The translations under genes and the position numbers were made by a program. A stretch of 64,000 nt of DNA from Streptomyces asoensis (GTDB lineage: Bacteria > Actinomycetota > Actinomycetes > Streptomycetales > Streptomycetaceae), in the NCBI RefSeq assembly GCF_016860545.1, contig NZ_BNEB01000005.1:558001-622000 (forward strand), read 5' to 3'. Positions 9,025 to 16,365 of this stretch are shown in pieces. How positions within the stretch are numbered: the first letter of the stretch is position 1; each line of letters starts with the position of its first letter. The notes below the pieces were generated by a model. The model was not told the DNA's origin and ran no database searches. It was given only the letters and a program-made list of their open reading frames with translations.

Positions 9025-9882
9025 TCATCGCACGACGTCGGCCAGGTGGGGCACCACCCGGGTCAGGCGCAGCACGCCGCGCAGGATGAACAGCGCCCCG
9101 ATCGCCGCAGGGAGCAGCCACCAGCCGGTGCGGACGCTCTCGTCGAACAGGACGACGCCCAGCAGGAGGCTCACGGCCGCGTCACCGATGGTCAGGGCGG
9201 GCTGCGAGGCGACGAGGGGACCGGCCTGGAGGGAGTTCTCCAGCAGGAGCAGGGCCAGCACGCCGGTGAGGGCGAATCCGTAGGTCTGCCAGGTGGTCAG
9301 GAAGGCGGGCAGTCCCGCGTCGGCGAGGCGTCCCGTGGCCGACTTCAGCAGGGCGGCGGTCAGTGCGTTGCCGACGGCCGCGGCCGAGGCGAGCGCGGCG
9401 GCCCGGAACAGCGGCGAGGAGGACGAGCGCGCGAGGAGGAACGCGGCGGCCATCACCCCCAGGGTGACGATCAGGACCGGGATCCAGCGCGCCATGGAGG
9501 CCTGTTCGCGGGAGCCGGAGGGTGCCGCCGAGGCGAGGAGCACGGCCAGCCCGGCCACCACCGCGCCGACGGCCCACCAGCCGTCGCGAGACAGCCGGCG
9601 GTGCATCAGGGGCACCGCGATGAGCAGCGCGAAGGGGAGTTCGAGGATGAACAGGGGCTGGACCAGCGCCATGGGGCCGTTGACGAGGGCGAGGGCCTGG
9701 AACAGCGCGGCGCCCACCACGCCGGCGATGCCGATCGACCAGGCGGGCCGGCGTACGAGTGCGCGCAGCAGACGTACGCCGCCGCCCCGGGGCACCGTGG
9801 AGGCGGCCTTGCGCTGGAACGCGGTGCCCACCGCGTTGCTGACGGCGCCGAGGACGGCGAAGAGCACGGCAAGCACGATCAT
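9025..9882 (-). CDS. DMT superfamily transporter
   Basis: 285-aa membrane protein with about nine or ten hydrophobic helices. It fits the drug/metabolite transporter superfamily: duplicated halves, small residues packed in helices, a first helix VLAVLFAVLGAVSNAVGTAFQ followed by RKAAS, and a second half opening with VLIVTLGVMAAAFLLARS. Proteins of this type (EamA/NIPA-like) export metabolites or carry Mg2+; the substrate cannot be told here. ATG 9882 has GAGGTGG 4-5 nt upstream. It is separated by ~260 bp from the DUF3618 operon upstream and probably transcribed alone. Confidence 0.82.
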   Translation of the reverse strand: MIVLAVLFAVLGAVSNAVGTAFQRKAASTVPRGGGVRLLRALVRRPAWSIGIAGVVGAALFQALALVNGPMALVQPLFILELPFALLIAVPLMHRRLSRDGWWAVGAVVAGLAVLLASAAPSGSREQASMARWIPVLIVTLGVMAAAFLLARSSSSPLFRAAALASAAAVGNALTAALLKSATGRLADAGLPAFLTTWQTYGFALTGVLALLLLENSLQAGPLVASQPALTIGDAAVSLLLGVVLFDESVRTGWWLLPAAIGALFILRGVLRLTRVVPHLADVVR

Positions 9883-10100
9883 GAATCCACCTCGCCCGGC
9901 CGGACAGCCGTCGTACGGGGTGCAGCGGTGACCTTTCGTTCACCCGGCCGGTCTCCCGGGGCGGGGAAGCCGCCGAGGACTCCGACGGGGGCGTCCCGCG
10001 CCGCTCGCCGGGGGCGGCACCGCGCAGTCTCCCATCCGGGGACGCGGTCCGCAGGTCGGCGAGGGGCGCCGCCCGTGGGTGGGCGGCGCCCTCCGCCGAC

Positions 10101-10160
10101 GCGCCTGCTCCGTGCCGCCGGCGTCTGCTTCGTGCCGCCTGCGTCTACTTCTTGCCGCGG
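10101..10160 (-). repeat. Three tandem 20-bp copies overlapping the DUF3618 stop codon
   Basis: Units at 10101-10120, 10121-10140 and 10141-10160 are near-identical 20-mers. The third contains the last codons and the TAG of the DUF3618 gene (GGCAAGAAG then TAG); the other two are non-coding copies downstream in which the stop has drifted to CAG. This suggests slippage duplication at the 3' end of the gene. Confidence 0.75.
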
Positions 10161-10573
10161 CGCAGCAGCAGGTAGGCGAGGGCCACCGCCGCGGCGGCGC
10201 CGATGAGGGCGCCTCGGCGGTCGCGCACCTGGCTGGGTGCCTTCTCCTGCCAGAGCTGCTCGGCCTGCCCGGCCTTGGCCTTCACCTGGACGGCTGCCGC
10301 GGCCGCCGTCTCCTTGACCGGGGCGGGGACCTTCTCCTCGATCAGGTGGGCCGCCTCCGTGGCCTTCGCCCTGGCCTGCTCGGACAGGTGCGCCGCCGTG
10401 GTGCCCGCCTGTTCCTTCAGTGCGGTCGCCTTCTCCTGCGCGCGGGCCTTGACGTCCGTCTTCGCCGCCAGCGCCTCGACGGTCTCGCCGAGTTCGTGAC
10501 GGGTCTGCTCGACCTGCCGGCGCAGCTCTTCGGGTCCGGCGGCGGTGGGCTCGTCCTGGGGTGGCTGGGTCAT
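10145..10573 (-). CDS. DUF3618 domain-containing membrane protein
   Basis: 142-aa protein with the DUF3618 motif near the N-terminus (RRQVEQTRHELGETVEALAA), a long Ala/Lys/Glu-rich coiled-coil-like middle (~45-115) and a single C-terminal transmembrane helix (LIGAAAAVALAYLLLRRGKK). It is found with holin-like PF07332 proteins in actinobacterial envelope-stress clusters; biochemical function is unknown. ATG 10573 overlaps the stop of the upstream holin-like gene as ATGA, so the two are coupled. The 3' end lies in a tandem 20-bp repeat. Confidence 0.85.
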   Translation of the reverse strand: MTQPPQDEPTAAGPEELRRQVEQTRHELGETVEALAAKTDVKARAQEKATALKEQAGTTAAHLSEQARAKATEAAHLIEEKVPAPVKETAAAAAVQVKAKAGQAEQLWQEKAPSQVRDRRGALIGAAAAVALAYLLLRRGKK

Positions 10574-11010
10574 CGTCGTGCACTCTCCTTGATCTCCGAC
10601 ACATCGGCTTTCACGCTGTCGACGGTCCGCTCGGGGACCGGTGGGGCTGCCGCGCCGACCTGCTTCTTCCCGGTCAGGGCCAGCACCGCGGTGATCACCG
10701 CGAGCACGCCCGTGACGATCAGCGCGGCGGCCCACACCGGGAGCGGCACCGCGAGCGCCGCGATCGCGGTCGCGACCAGCGCCTGAAGGGTGAGGAAGCC
10801 GAAGAGTCCGGCCCCGCCGAACAGCCCGCCGCCCTTGCCGTAGCGTTTGCCCTTCTCGACCATCTCCGCCCGAGCGAGCTGCATTTCGCCGCGCACCAGC
10901 TCGGTCAGCTGCTGCGAAGCGCGCGTGACGAGCGTGCCGACGGAGTCGTCGCCGTCGGTCGTCCGTGCGCCGGGCGGGCCGTCCATGCCGTACCGTCCTG
11001 CTTCAGCCAT
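10570..11010 (-). CDS. Phage-holin-family-like membrane protein (PF07332)
   Basis: 146-aa protein with two adjacent transmembrane helices (AGLFGFLTLQALVATAIAAL and VWAAALIVTGVLAVITAVLAL). They follow the conserved segment SQQLTELVRGEMQLARAEM and a Gly/Lys-rich KGKRYGKGGGLFGGAG. This is the Act_holin/DUF1469 family, a chromosomal membrane protein despite its name. ATG 11010 has GGAAGG upstream. Its start overlaps the upstream zinc-ribbon gene stop by 8 bp, and its stop overlaps the DUF3618 start (ATGA), giving a tightly coupled three-gene operon. Confidence 0.87.
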   Translation of the reverse strand: MAEAGRYGMDGPPGARTTDGDDSVGTLVTRASQQLTELVRGEMQLARAEMVEKGKRYGKGGGLFGGAGLFGFLTLQALVATAIAALAVPLPVWAAALIVTGVLAVITAVLALTGKKQVGAAAPPVPERTVDSVKADVSEIKESARR

Positions 11011-11359
11011 CGCCTTCACCCCTTCCTCTCGGTGCAGGTCCGGGTACCCGGTGACCGGCGGTGACACCTCCCGCTTGCACAGGACGGCGAAGACGACCGG
11101 TCCGTCGGGCCTGGGCCCTCGTCCGCTCCGCGTCCGCGGCGGCGGGCAGCGGTGTGAGCTCGCTGGTGCAGAACCCGCAGCGGCGCGCCCGGGCGGGCAC
11201 CGGGCTGAGGCACTCGGGGCAGTCCCGCTTGTCCGCCTGGACGTCCTGGTGCGGGGCGAACCGCTCGTGCAGCTTGTTGATCGGCAGGACGACGAGGAGG
11301 TACAGGACACACGCGATCAGCAGTATGAAACTGCGGGACCCGTCCAGCAGATCCTTCAC
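11003..11359 (-). CDS. Half-MscL-like protein: one TM helix plus C-terminal zinc ribbon
   Basis: 118-aa protein. Residues 1-9 are polar, ~10-30 form one transmembrane helix (FILLIACVLYLLVVLPINKL), and Cys47, Cys50, Cys61 and Cys64 form a CPEC-CGFC zinc ribbon. Helix, INKL and ribbon resemble the second helix and cytoplasmic tail of MscL-family channels, but the pore-lining first helix is absent: DNA upstream of GTG 11359 reads as antisense to the Excalibur gene. The GTG has GGAG 6 nt upstream. The C-terminal 45 residues are Arg/Pro-rich and disordered. It opens the operon with holin-like and DUF3618 genes, suggesting an envelope role; a channel function is unlikely without TM1. Confidence 0.72.
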   Translation of the reverse strand: MKDLLDGSRSFILLIACVLYLLVVLPINKLHERFAPHQDVQADKRDCPECLSPVPARARRCGFCTSELTPLPAAADAERTRAQARRTGRLRRPVQAGGVTAGHRVPGPAPRGRGEGDG

Positions 11360-11524
11360 GGTGCACTCCACTTCCCTCTGCTGTCGGCTCCGGGGACGTC
11401 TTGCCGCGTCGGCGCCGGACGGGCTGCCGCGGGCCGGTCCACCCGGATGGCCCCTCGCCTCGCGCGACGGCGTGCGTCGTTGCCTAGCGTCGAGGTGACG
11501 GCCCCCGGCCGGGAGGAGACGCCC

Positions 11525-12001
11525 ATGCCACACCGCGCCATCGTCACGGGCATAGCCGTGACCACGCTGACCTTCGCTCCGCTGATATGCGCTCCGCTGA
11601 TCGCGGCGGCCCACGCGCAGGACCTCAACTGCCGCGACTTCCGCTACCAGGAGGACGCCCAGGCGGTGTTCGACCAGGACCGCAGCGACCCCAACCGGCT
11701 CGACGAGGACCAGGGCCGTGACGACGGGATCGCCTGCGAAGCACTGCCCCGCAGGTCGGCCGCCACGCTCGCGCCGGCCACCAGCATTCCCGCGCCGGTG
11801 CCGACCACCCCGGCCACGAGCGTTCCCGCGCCGGTCCCGAGCAGCCCGACCGCCCTGCCCAGCCTCGGGGTGCGCGGAGGCGTCGGCGGCGCGTCGACCG
11901 CGGGACCCACCCGCTGGGACGTCGCCATCGGCGCCGCCCTGACGAGCGCCGGTGTGCTCGCCGCCGCCGGTTGCGTACGACGGCGCCGCCGCCGCGTCTG
12001 A
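11525..12001 (+). CDS. Secreted Excalibur calcium-binding domain protein
   Basis: 158-aa exported protein. A signal peptide (GIAVTTLTFAPLICAPLIAA, cleavage near AHAQ) precedes an Excalibur domain with the family pattern LNCRDFRYQEDAQAVFDQD, then DPNRLDEDQGRDDGIACE. This combines two Cys with a DxDxDG-like calcium loop. A repeated Pro/Ala/Thr linker (PAPVPTTPATSVPAPVPSS) and a C-terminal hydrophobic helix followed by Arg residues suggest cell-wall spanning or membrane anchoring. ATG 11525 follows GGAGGAG at 6 nt. Divergent from the holin operon, so the 165-bp gap 11360-11524 should hold both promoters. Confidence 0.87.
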   Translation: MPHRAIVTGIAVTTLTFAPLICAPLIAAAHAQDLNCRDFRYQEDAQAVFDQDRSDPNRLDEDQGRDDGIACEALPRRSAATLAPATSIPAPVPTTPATSVPAPVPSSPTALPSLGVRGGVGGASTAGPTRWDVAIGAALTSAGVLAAAGCVRRRRRRV

Positions 12002-12063
12002 CCCGCCCGCCCCGGGACCGCCCCTGCCGCCGAAGGCACGGGCGGCGCGGTGCGTCGGGGTCC

Positions 12064-12127
12064 GGGGGCGGTCCAGGGAGGTCGCGCCAGGGGGCGGCCC
12101 TGGGAGGGCGGTCCAGGGGGCGGCCCC
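12064..12127 (+). repeat. G-rich interspersed repeats between convergent genes
   Basis: The element GGGCGGTCCAGGG occurs at 12066-12078 and 12106-12118, and CCAGGGGGCGGCC at 12087-12099 and 12113-12125, all between the convergent Excalibur and PPK2 genes. At least four runs of three or more G on the plus strand could form a G-quadruplex. No other feature was found in 12002-12161. Confidence 0.5.
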
Positions 12128-12161
12128 GCGCCCGGTGTCGGACCGGCGGAGCCACCCCGTG

Positions 12162-13124
12162 TCAGAGCGGCGGTTCGGGATGCTTGCCGGGGCCCTCGGC
12201 CCGGTGGGCCAGCGGGGTGGGCGACAGGACCGTGTCCTCCTCGCCGGGCTCCAGCAGGGTGGCGGCGGCGCCGACGACCAGGGGGTCGGGACTGCCGACG
12301 GCTTCGGCGTCCTTGGCCTCGTATTCGACGCGGTGGAGCAGGCTGCGCATGGCCTCCAGCCGGCCCCGCCGCTTGTCGTTGGTCTTGACCACCGTCCAGG
12401 GGGCGTGCGCGGTGTCGGTGGAGCGGAACATCTCGACCTTGGCGGTCGTGTAGTCGTCCCAGCGGTCGAGGGAGTCGAGGTCGGTGGGTGAGAGCTTCCA
12501 CTGGCGCACGGGGTCCACCTGACGGATCGCGAACCGTGTCCGCTGCTCGGCGCGGGACACCGAGAACCAGAACTTCACCAGGATGACGCCGTCCTCGACC
12601 AGCATCTCCTCGAAGAGCGGGCACTGCTTGAGGAACAGCTCGTACTGGCGCGGGGTGCAGAAGCCCATCACGCGCTCGACTCCGGCCCGGTTGTACCAGG
12701 AGCGGTCGAAGAAGACGATCTCCCCCGGCGCCGGGAGATGGTCGACGTACCGCTGGAAGTACCACTGGCCCTTCTCCCGGTCCGTGGGCTTGCCGAGGGC
12801 CACGATCTTGGCGCCCCGGGGGTTCAGGCGTTCGGTGAACCGCTGGATGGTGCCGCCCTTGCCCGCCGCGTCGCGGCCCTCGCAGATCACCACGAGGCGC
12901 GAGCCGGTGTCGGCGACCCAGCGCTGGAGCTTGAGCAGTTCGATCTGGAGGACGCGTTTGGTGCGGTCGTACTCCCTGCGGCTCACCTTGCGGTCGTAGG
13001 GGTAGTTCTCCCGCCACGTCGTGATCGGCCGCCGGGCGCCGTCGAGCAGTACCGGCTGCTCGGGCCTGCGGTCGTCCACCGTCAGCCCGTCGAGCAGCCG
13101 GGTCTCGGCCTCGTCACGGTCCAT
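12162..13124 (-). CDS. ppk2: Polyphosphate kinase 2 (PPK2)
   Basis: 320-aa PPK2-family kinase, which uses polyphosphate to phosphorylate nucleoside diphosphates (or the reverse). The Walker A variant is CEGRDAAGKGGTIQRF, Walker B is IVFFDRSWYNRAGVERVM, and the intervening NPRGAKIVALGKPT and the downstream FWFSVSRAEQRTRF stretch are characteristic. The size matches one-domain class I PPK2 enzymes. ATG 13124 with AGGAGG ~10 nt upstream is preferred; the open frame continues upstream but reads as promoter-region DNA. It is divergent from katE across 323 bp, consistent with an oxidative or nutrient-stress context. Confidence 0.93.
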   Translation of the reverse strand: MDRDEAETRLLDGLTVDDRRPEQPVLLDGARRPITTWRENYPYDRKVSRREYDRTKRVLQIELLKLQRWVADTGSRLVVICEGRDAAGKGGTIQRFTERLNPRGAKIVALGKPTDREKGQWYFQRYVDHLPAPGEIVFFDRSWYNRAGVERVMGFCTPRQYELFLKQCPLFEEMLVEDGVILVKFWFSVSRAEQRTRFAIRQVDPVRQWKLSPTDLDSLDRWDDYTTAKVEMFRSTDTAHAPWTVVKTNDKRRGRLEAMRSLLHRVEYEAKDAEAVGSPDPLVVGAAATLLEPGEEDTVLSPTPLAHRAEGPGKHPEPPL

Positions 13125-13447
13125 GGGTTCCGCGCCTCCTAGGAATGCATCGCTCGCGACTGCTGGGTTCCCTCCCGGTGCCCGTCCCCAGGGCTCCGAC
13201 ACCCGGGCCCGCCGACGGTCCGCGGCATCGGCCGGCCGCACCGGGGCGGCACCGCCGCACCGGCCGAGGAGCTGCCGGAAAGCCGTTTGACCCGGCCCGT
13301 CACGGAAACCCCGGTGGTCGAGCGAAGTGCCGCCACGGGTTCACCCCGTCGGCGCGTGCCCGGCGCACGGCCCTCCAGGTCGTGAGAGCGTGGCGCACCC
13401 AATGGCTTTTCGACCATTTTCTGTGTAAATCGGAGGACTGTCATCCC
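13125..13447. other. Divergent ppk2-katE intergenic region
   Basis: 323 bp that should carry promoters for both genes. The katE-proximal part is the only AT-richer segment (about 13400-13435) and has a short inverted repeat, AATGG at 13401-13405 and CCATT at 13414-13418, next to the katE ribosome site GGAGG. I see no confident -35/-10 pair and no recognisable CatR/OxyR/FurA box. Confidence 0.4.
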
Positions 13448-15724
13448 ATGAGCGAAAGCAACCCCCTCAAGCGGGCGGCCCAGAAGATCAGCGACAGCCT
13501 CCAGGGCGGCGACGCGGCACCGGAGGAAGGGATCCCGGGCAAGCCGGGCCCCGAGTCCCCGTCCCTCGCGGAACCGACCGAGCCGCGCGAGCCGCTGCCG
13601 CCGAAGCCGGACCAGAGCGGCCCCGACACCGTGTCGCCGACCGGGCAGCCGACCGGCGCCGACCAGGCGCGTGCGGCCCAGTCCGGCGCCTGGCTGACGA
13701 CGGCCCAGGGCACCCGGCTCCCGGACACCGACCACTCGCTCAAGGCGGGGCCCCGGGGGCCGGTGCTGCTCCAGGACCACCATCTGCGCGAGAAGGTCAT
13801 GCACTTCGACCACGAGCGCATCCCGGAGCGCGTGGTCCACGCCCGGGGCGCGGCCGCGCACGGTGTGTTCCAGAGCTACGGCACGGCGTCCACGGTGACG
13901 AAGGCGGCCTTCCTGTCCGAGGACGAGGAGACTCCGGTGTTCGTGCGCTTCTCCACGGTGCTCGGCTCGCGGGGGTCCTCCGACACCGTGCGCGACACCC
14001 GCGGATTCGCGACGAAGTTCTACACCAGCGAGGGCGTCTTCGACCTGGTGGGGAACAACATGCCCGTCTTCTTCATCCAGGACGCCATCAAGTTCCCCGA
14101 CGTCATCCACGCGGGCAAGCCGCATCCCGACCGGGAGATCCCGCAGGCGCAGAGCGCGCACGACAGCTTCTGGGACTTCGTCACCCTGCACACCGAGGCG
14201 ACCCACCACACCCTGTGGAACATGTCCGACCGGGGCATCCCGCGCTCGTACCGGACCATGGAGGGCTTCGGCGTCCACACGTTCCGGCTGGTCGACGCCG
14301 CGGGCGGGACCACCCTGGTGAAGTTCCACTGGAAGCCGAAGCTGGGCGTGCACTCGCTGGTCTGGGAGGAGGCGCAGATCATCAACGGCGTGGACCCCGA
14401 CTTCCACCGCCGCGACCTCGCGGACGCCATCGAGGCGGGCGCGTACCCGCAGTGGGAGCTGGGCATCCAGACGTTCCCCGACACCCCGGACCAGATGTTC
14501 GAGGGCATCGATCTGCTCGACCCGACCAACCTCGTGCCCGAGGAGCTGGCGCCCGTGCAGCCCGTCGGGCTGCTCACCCTGAACCGCAACCCGTCGAACT
14601 TCTTCGCCGAGACCGAGCAGGTCGCCTTCCACGTGGGCCACCTCGTCCCGGGCGTCGACGTCACCGACGACCCGCTGCTCGCGGGGCGGCTGTTCTCCTA
14701 CCTCGACACCCAGATCACCCGGCTCGGCGGCCCCAACTTCCCGCAGCTGCCCATCAACCGCCCGCACGCCCCGGTCAACGACATGCTGCGGGACGGCCTC
14801 CACCAGACGGCCGTCCACCGGGGCGTCGCCCCCTACCGGCCCAACTCCCTGGACGGCGGCTGCCCGTTCACCGCGGGCACGGACAACGGCGCGTTCGTCG
14901 AGGCGCCGGTGCGGGTGCCGGAGAGCAGCAAGGTGCGGGAGGCGCCCGAGTCGTTCGCCGACCACTTCGGCCAGGCCCGCCGGTTCTGGCTCAGCATGTC
15001 CCCGGTGGAGCGCGAGCACATCATCGGCGCCTACAGCTTCGAACTCGGCAAATGCTACGAACAGGCCGTCAAGGAGCGGGCGTTGCAGGTGCTGGCGAAC
15101 ATCGACCCGGAACTGTGCGGCGAGGTGGCGACCGGCCTCGGACTGCCCGCGCCCGCACCGACCGTCCCCCTGGCCGACGTCGAGCCCAGTCCCGCCCTGT
15201 CGCAAATCGGCCGCACCTGGCCGACGGACGGACGCGTCATCGGCATCGTCGTGGGCCCGGACGGCGATCTGGACGGCGTCCGCGCCGTGCGCGAGGCGGT
15301 CCTGGAGGCCGGGATGGTGCCGCTGGTCGTCGCCCCCTCAGGTGGCGTCCTCGGCTCCGGGGACGGGGCGGTGACGGTACAGCGGACCTACGCCACCGCG
15401 CGTTCCGTCGAGTTCGACGCGCTGCTGCTCGCCGGACTGCCCGGGGTGGGCGGCGACGCGTACGGCGCCCGGGACGCCAAGGCGTTCCCCGCCGCCGGGC
15501 ACCAGCTCACCGGCGACCCCCGTGTCACGCTGCTGCTGTCCGAGGCGTTCCGGCACGGCAAGGCCGTGGGCGCCTGGGCGGGCGGCGAGGCCGTCCTCGA
15601 AGGGGCCGGTGTGCCCACGGCGGCCGCCGGTGTCGTCGTCGGCGACAGCGGCACGGCCACCCTGGAGCAACTGGTGCCCCTGCTGGGCACGCACCGGGTG
15701 TGGGACCGCTTCACCGCGGCCTGA
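13448..15724 (+). CDS. katE: Large-subunit catalase (HPII type)
   Basis: 758-aa heme catalase that breaks down H2O2. The catalytic His lies in ERVVHARGAAAHGVFQSYG (~residue 138), the distal Asn in GNNMPVFFIQDAIKFPD (~202), and the proximal heme Tyr in LFSYLDTQITRLGGPNF (~420). The C-terminal ~170 residues (from about GRVIGIVVGPDGDLDG) form the flavodoxin/DJ-1-like domain found only in clade 2 large catalases such as E. coli HPII. The N-terminal ~90 residues are a Pro/Glu-rich extension. ATG 13448 has GGAGG 11 nt upstream. A strong terminator follows the stop. Likely stress-induced; no regulator is adjacent. Confidence 0.95.
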   Translation: MSESNPLKRAAQKISDSLQGGDAAPEEGIPGKPGPESPSLAEPTEPREPLPPKPDQSGPDTVSPTGQPTGADQARAAQSGAWLTTAQGTRLPDTDHSLKAGPRGPVLLQDHHLREKVMHFDHERIPERVVHARGAAAHGVFQSYGTASTVTKAAFLSEDEETPVFVRFSTVLGSRGSSDTVRDTRGFATKFYTSEGVFDLVGNNMPVFFIQDAIKFPDVIHAGKPHPDREIPQAQSAHDSFWDFVTLHTEATHHTLWNMSDRGIPRSYRTMEGFGVHTFRLVDAAGGTTLVKFHWKPKLGVHSLVWEEAQIINGVDPDFHRRDLADAIEAGAYPQWELGIQTFPDTPDQMFEGIDLLDPTNLVPEELAPVQPVGLLTLNRNPSNFFAETEQVAFHVGHLVPGVDVTDDPLLAGRLFSYLDTQITRLGGPNFPQLPINRPHAPVNDMLRDGLHQTAVHRGVAPYRPNSLDGGCPFTAGTDNGAFVEAPVRVPESSKVREAPESFADHFGQARRFWLSMSPVEREHIIGAYSFELGKCYEQAVKERALQVLANIDPELCGEVATGLGLPAPAPTVPLADVEPSPALSQIGRTWPTDGRVIGIVVGPDGDLDGVRAVREAVLEAGMVPLVVAPSGGVLGSGDGAVTVQRTYATARSVEFDALLLAGLPGVGGDAYGARDAKAFPAAGHQLTGDPRVTLLLSEAFRHGKAVGAWAGGEAVLEGAGVPTAAAGVVVGDSGTATLEQLVPLLGTHRVWDRFTAA

Positions 15725-15737
15725 ACCGCCCGGACCG

Positions 15738-15783
15738 GCGGTGCGCGCCGGACACCGGCCCAACGGTGTCCGGCGCGCACCGC
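15738..15783 (+). terminator. Strong hairpin terminator after katE
   Basis: Perfect 20-bp inverted repeat (15738-15757 with 15764-15783) and a 6-nt loop, 13 bp after the katE stop. There is no T-tract, as usual for Streptomyces. Confidence 0.85.
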
Positions 15784-15813
15784 ACCACCCCTTCCGCCCT
15801 CCGGGGGCCGACC

Positions 15814-16308
15814 ATGCAGACCTTCCTGCCGTATCCGGACTTCACCGAGTCGGCCGCCGCACTGGACCCTCGCCGACTGGGCAAACAACGGGTCGAGGCA
15901 CTCCAGGTGCTGCGGGGCCTGACGGTCGCCGGCTACGGATGGCGCCACCATCCGGCGGTGCGCATGTGGACCGGGTACGAGGAGGCGCTGGTGCGCTACG
16001 GCCTGGAGATCTGCGGTGTGTGGACGGCGACCGGCCGGGCGGACACCTGTGCCGCCTCGCTGACGACCGGCTTCACCGGGCAGGCCGCCGGCGTGCGCAC
16101 GCAGGAGCGGCTCGCCGAGGCGGGGGAACTGCCGCCCTGGCTGGGCGACCCCGCGTTCCACCGCAGCCACCGGTCGGCGCTGCTGCGCAAGGACCCCGAT
16201 TTCTACACGGCCCTCTTCCCCGGCGTGCCGGACGACCTGCCGTACGTCTGGCCCCCCTCCGACCGGGACACACCGGCGGCCGACCGGAGCATCCGGCGCA
16301 CGGACTGA
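15814..16308 (+). CDS. MSMEG_6728-family protein (pyrimidine-dimer glycosylase-like fold)
   Basis: 164-aa cytoplasmic protein beginning MQTFLPYPDFTESAAALDPRR, followed by LGKQRVEALQVLRGL, the signature start of the MSMEG_6728 family. The pattern of an N-terminal residue, Arg-Leu-Gly-Lys-Gln and HHPAVRMWTGYEEAL resembles the T4 endonuclease V/pyrimidine-dimer DNA glycosylase family (PF03013), where an N-terminal amine and Arg/Glu do chemistry on DNA. DNA-repair activity is therefore plausible but unproven. ATG 15814 follows a G-rich site. Neighbours KatE and RecQ fit a stress or repair setting. The 3' end lies in the left arm of a terminator hairpin. Confidence 0.8.
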   Translation: MQTFLPYPDFTESAAALDPRRLGKQRVEALQVLRGLTVAGYGWRHHPAVRMWTGYEEALVRYGLEICGVWTATGRADTCAASLTTGFTGQAAGVRTQERLAEAGELPPWLGDPAFHRSHRSALLRKDPDFYTALFPGVPDDLPYVWPPSDRDTPAADRSIRRTD

Positions 16309-16362
16309 GTCCCGGACACCCTTTCCGCGGGCCGGCGTGCGGGACCCGGTCCGTGCGCCGGA
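16292..16362. terminator. Bidirectional terminator between convergent MSMEG_6728-like and recQ genes
   Basis: 13-bp perfect inverted repeat (16292-16304 with 16350-16362), extended by a G-U pair and a further 5-bp stem (16309-16313 with 16341-16345). The left arm lies in the last codons of the plus gene; recQ ends at 16366. Confidence 0.65.
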
Positions 16363-16365
16363 CCG

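Noticed and set aside
10570..11359. Holin-like/DUF3618 genes as a prophage remnant
   Set aside because: The PF07332-type protein is a common chromosomal envelope gene in actinobacteria; no phage structural, lysis or integrase genes are nearby.
13402..13428. An 8-codon leader ORF (MAFRPFSV) upstream of katE
   Set aside because: No ribosome site before its ATG; probably chance in the AT-richer leader.
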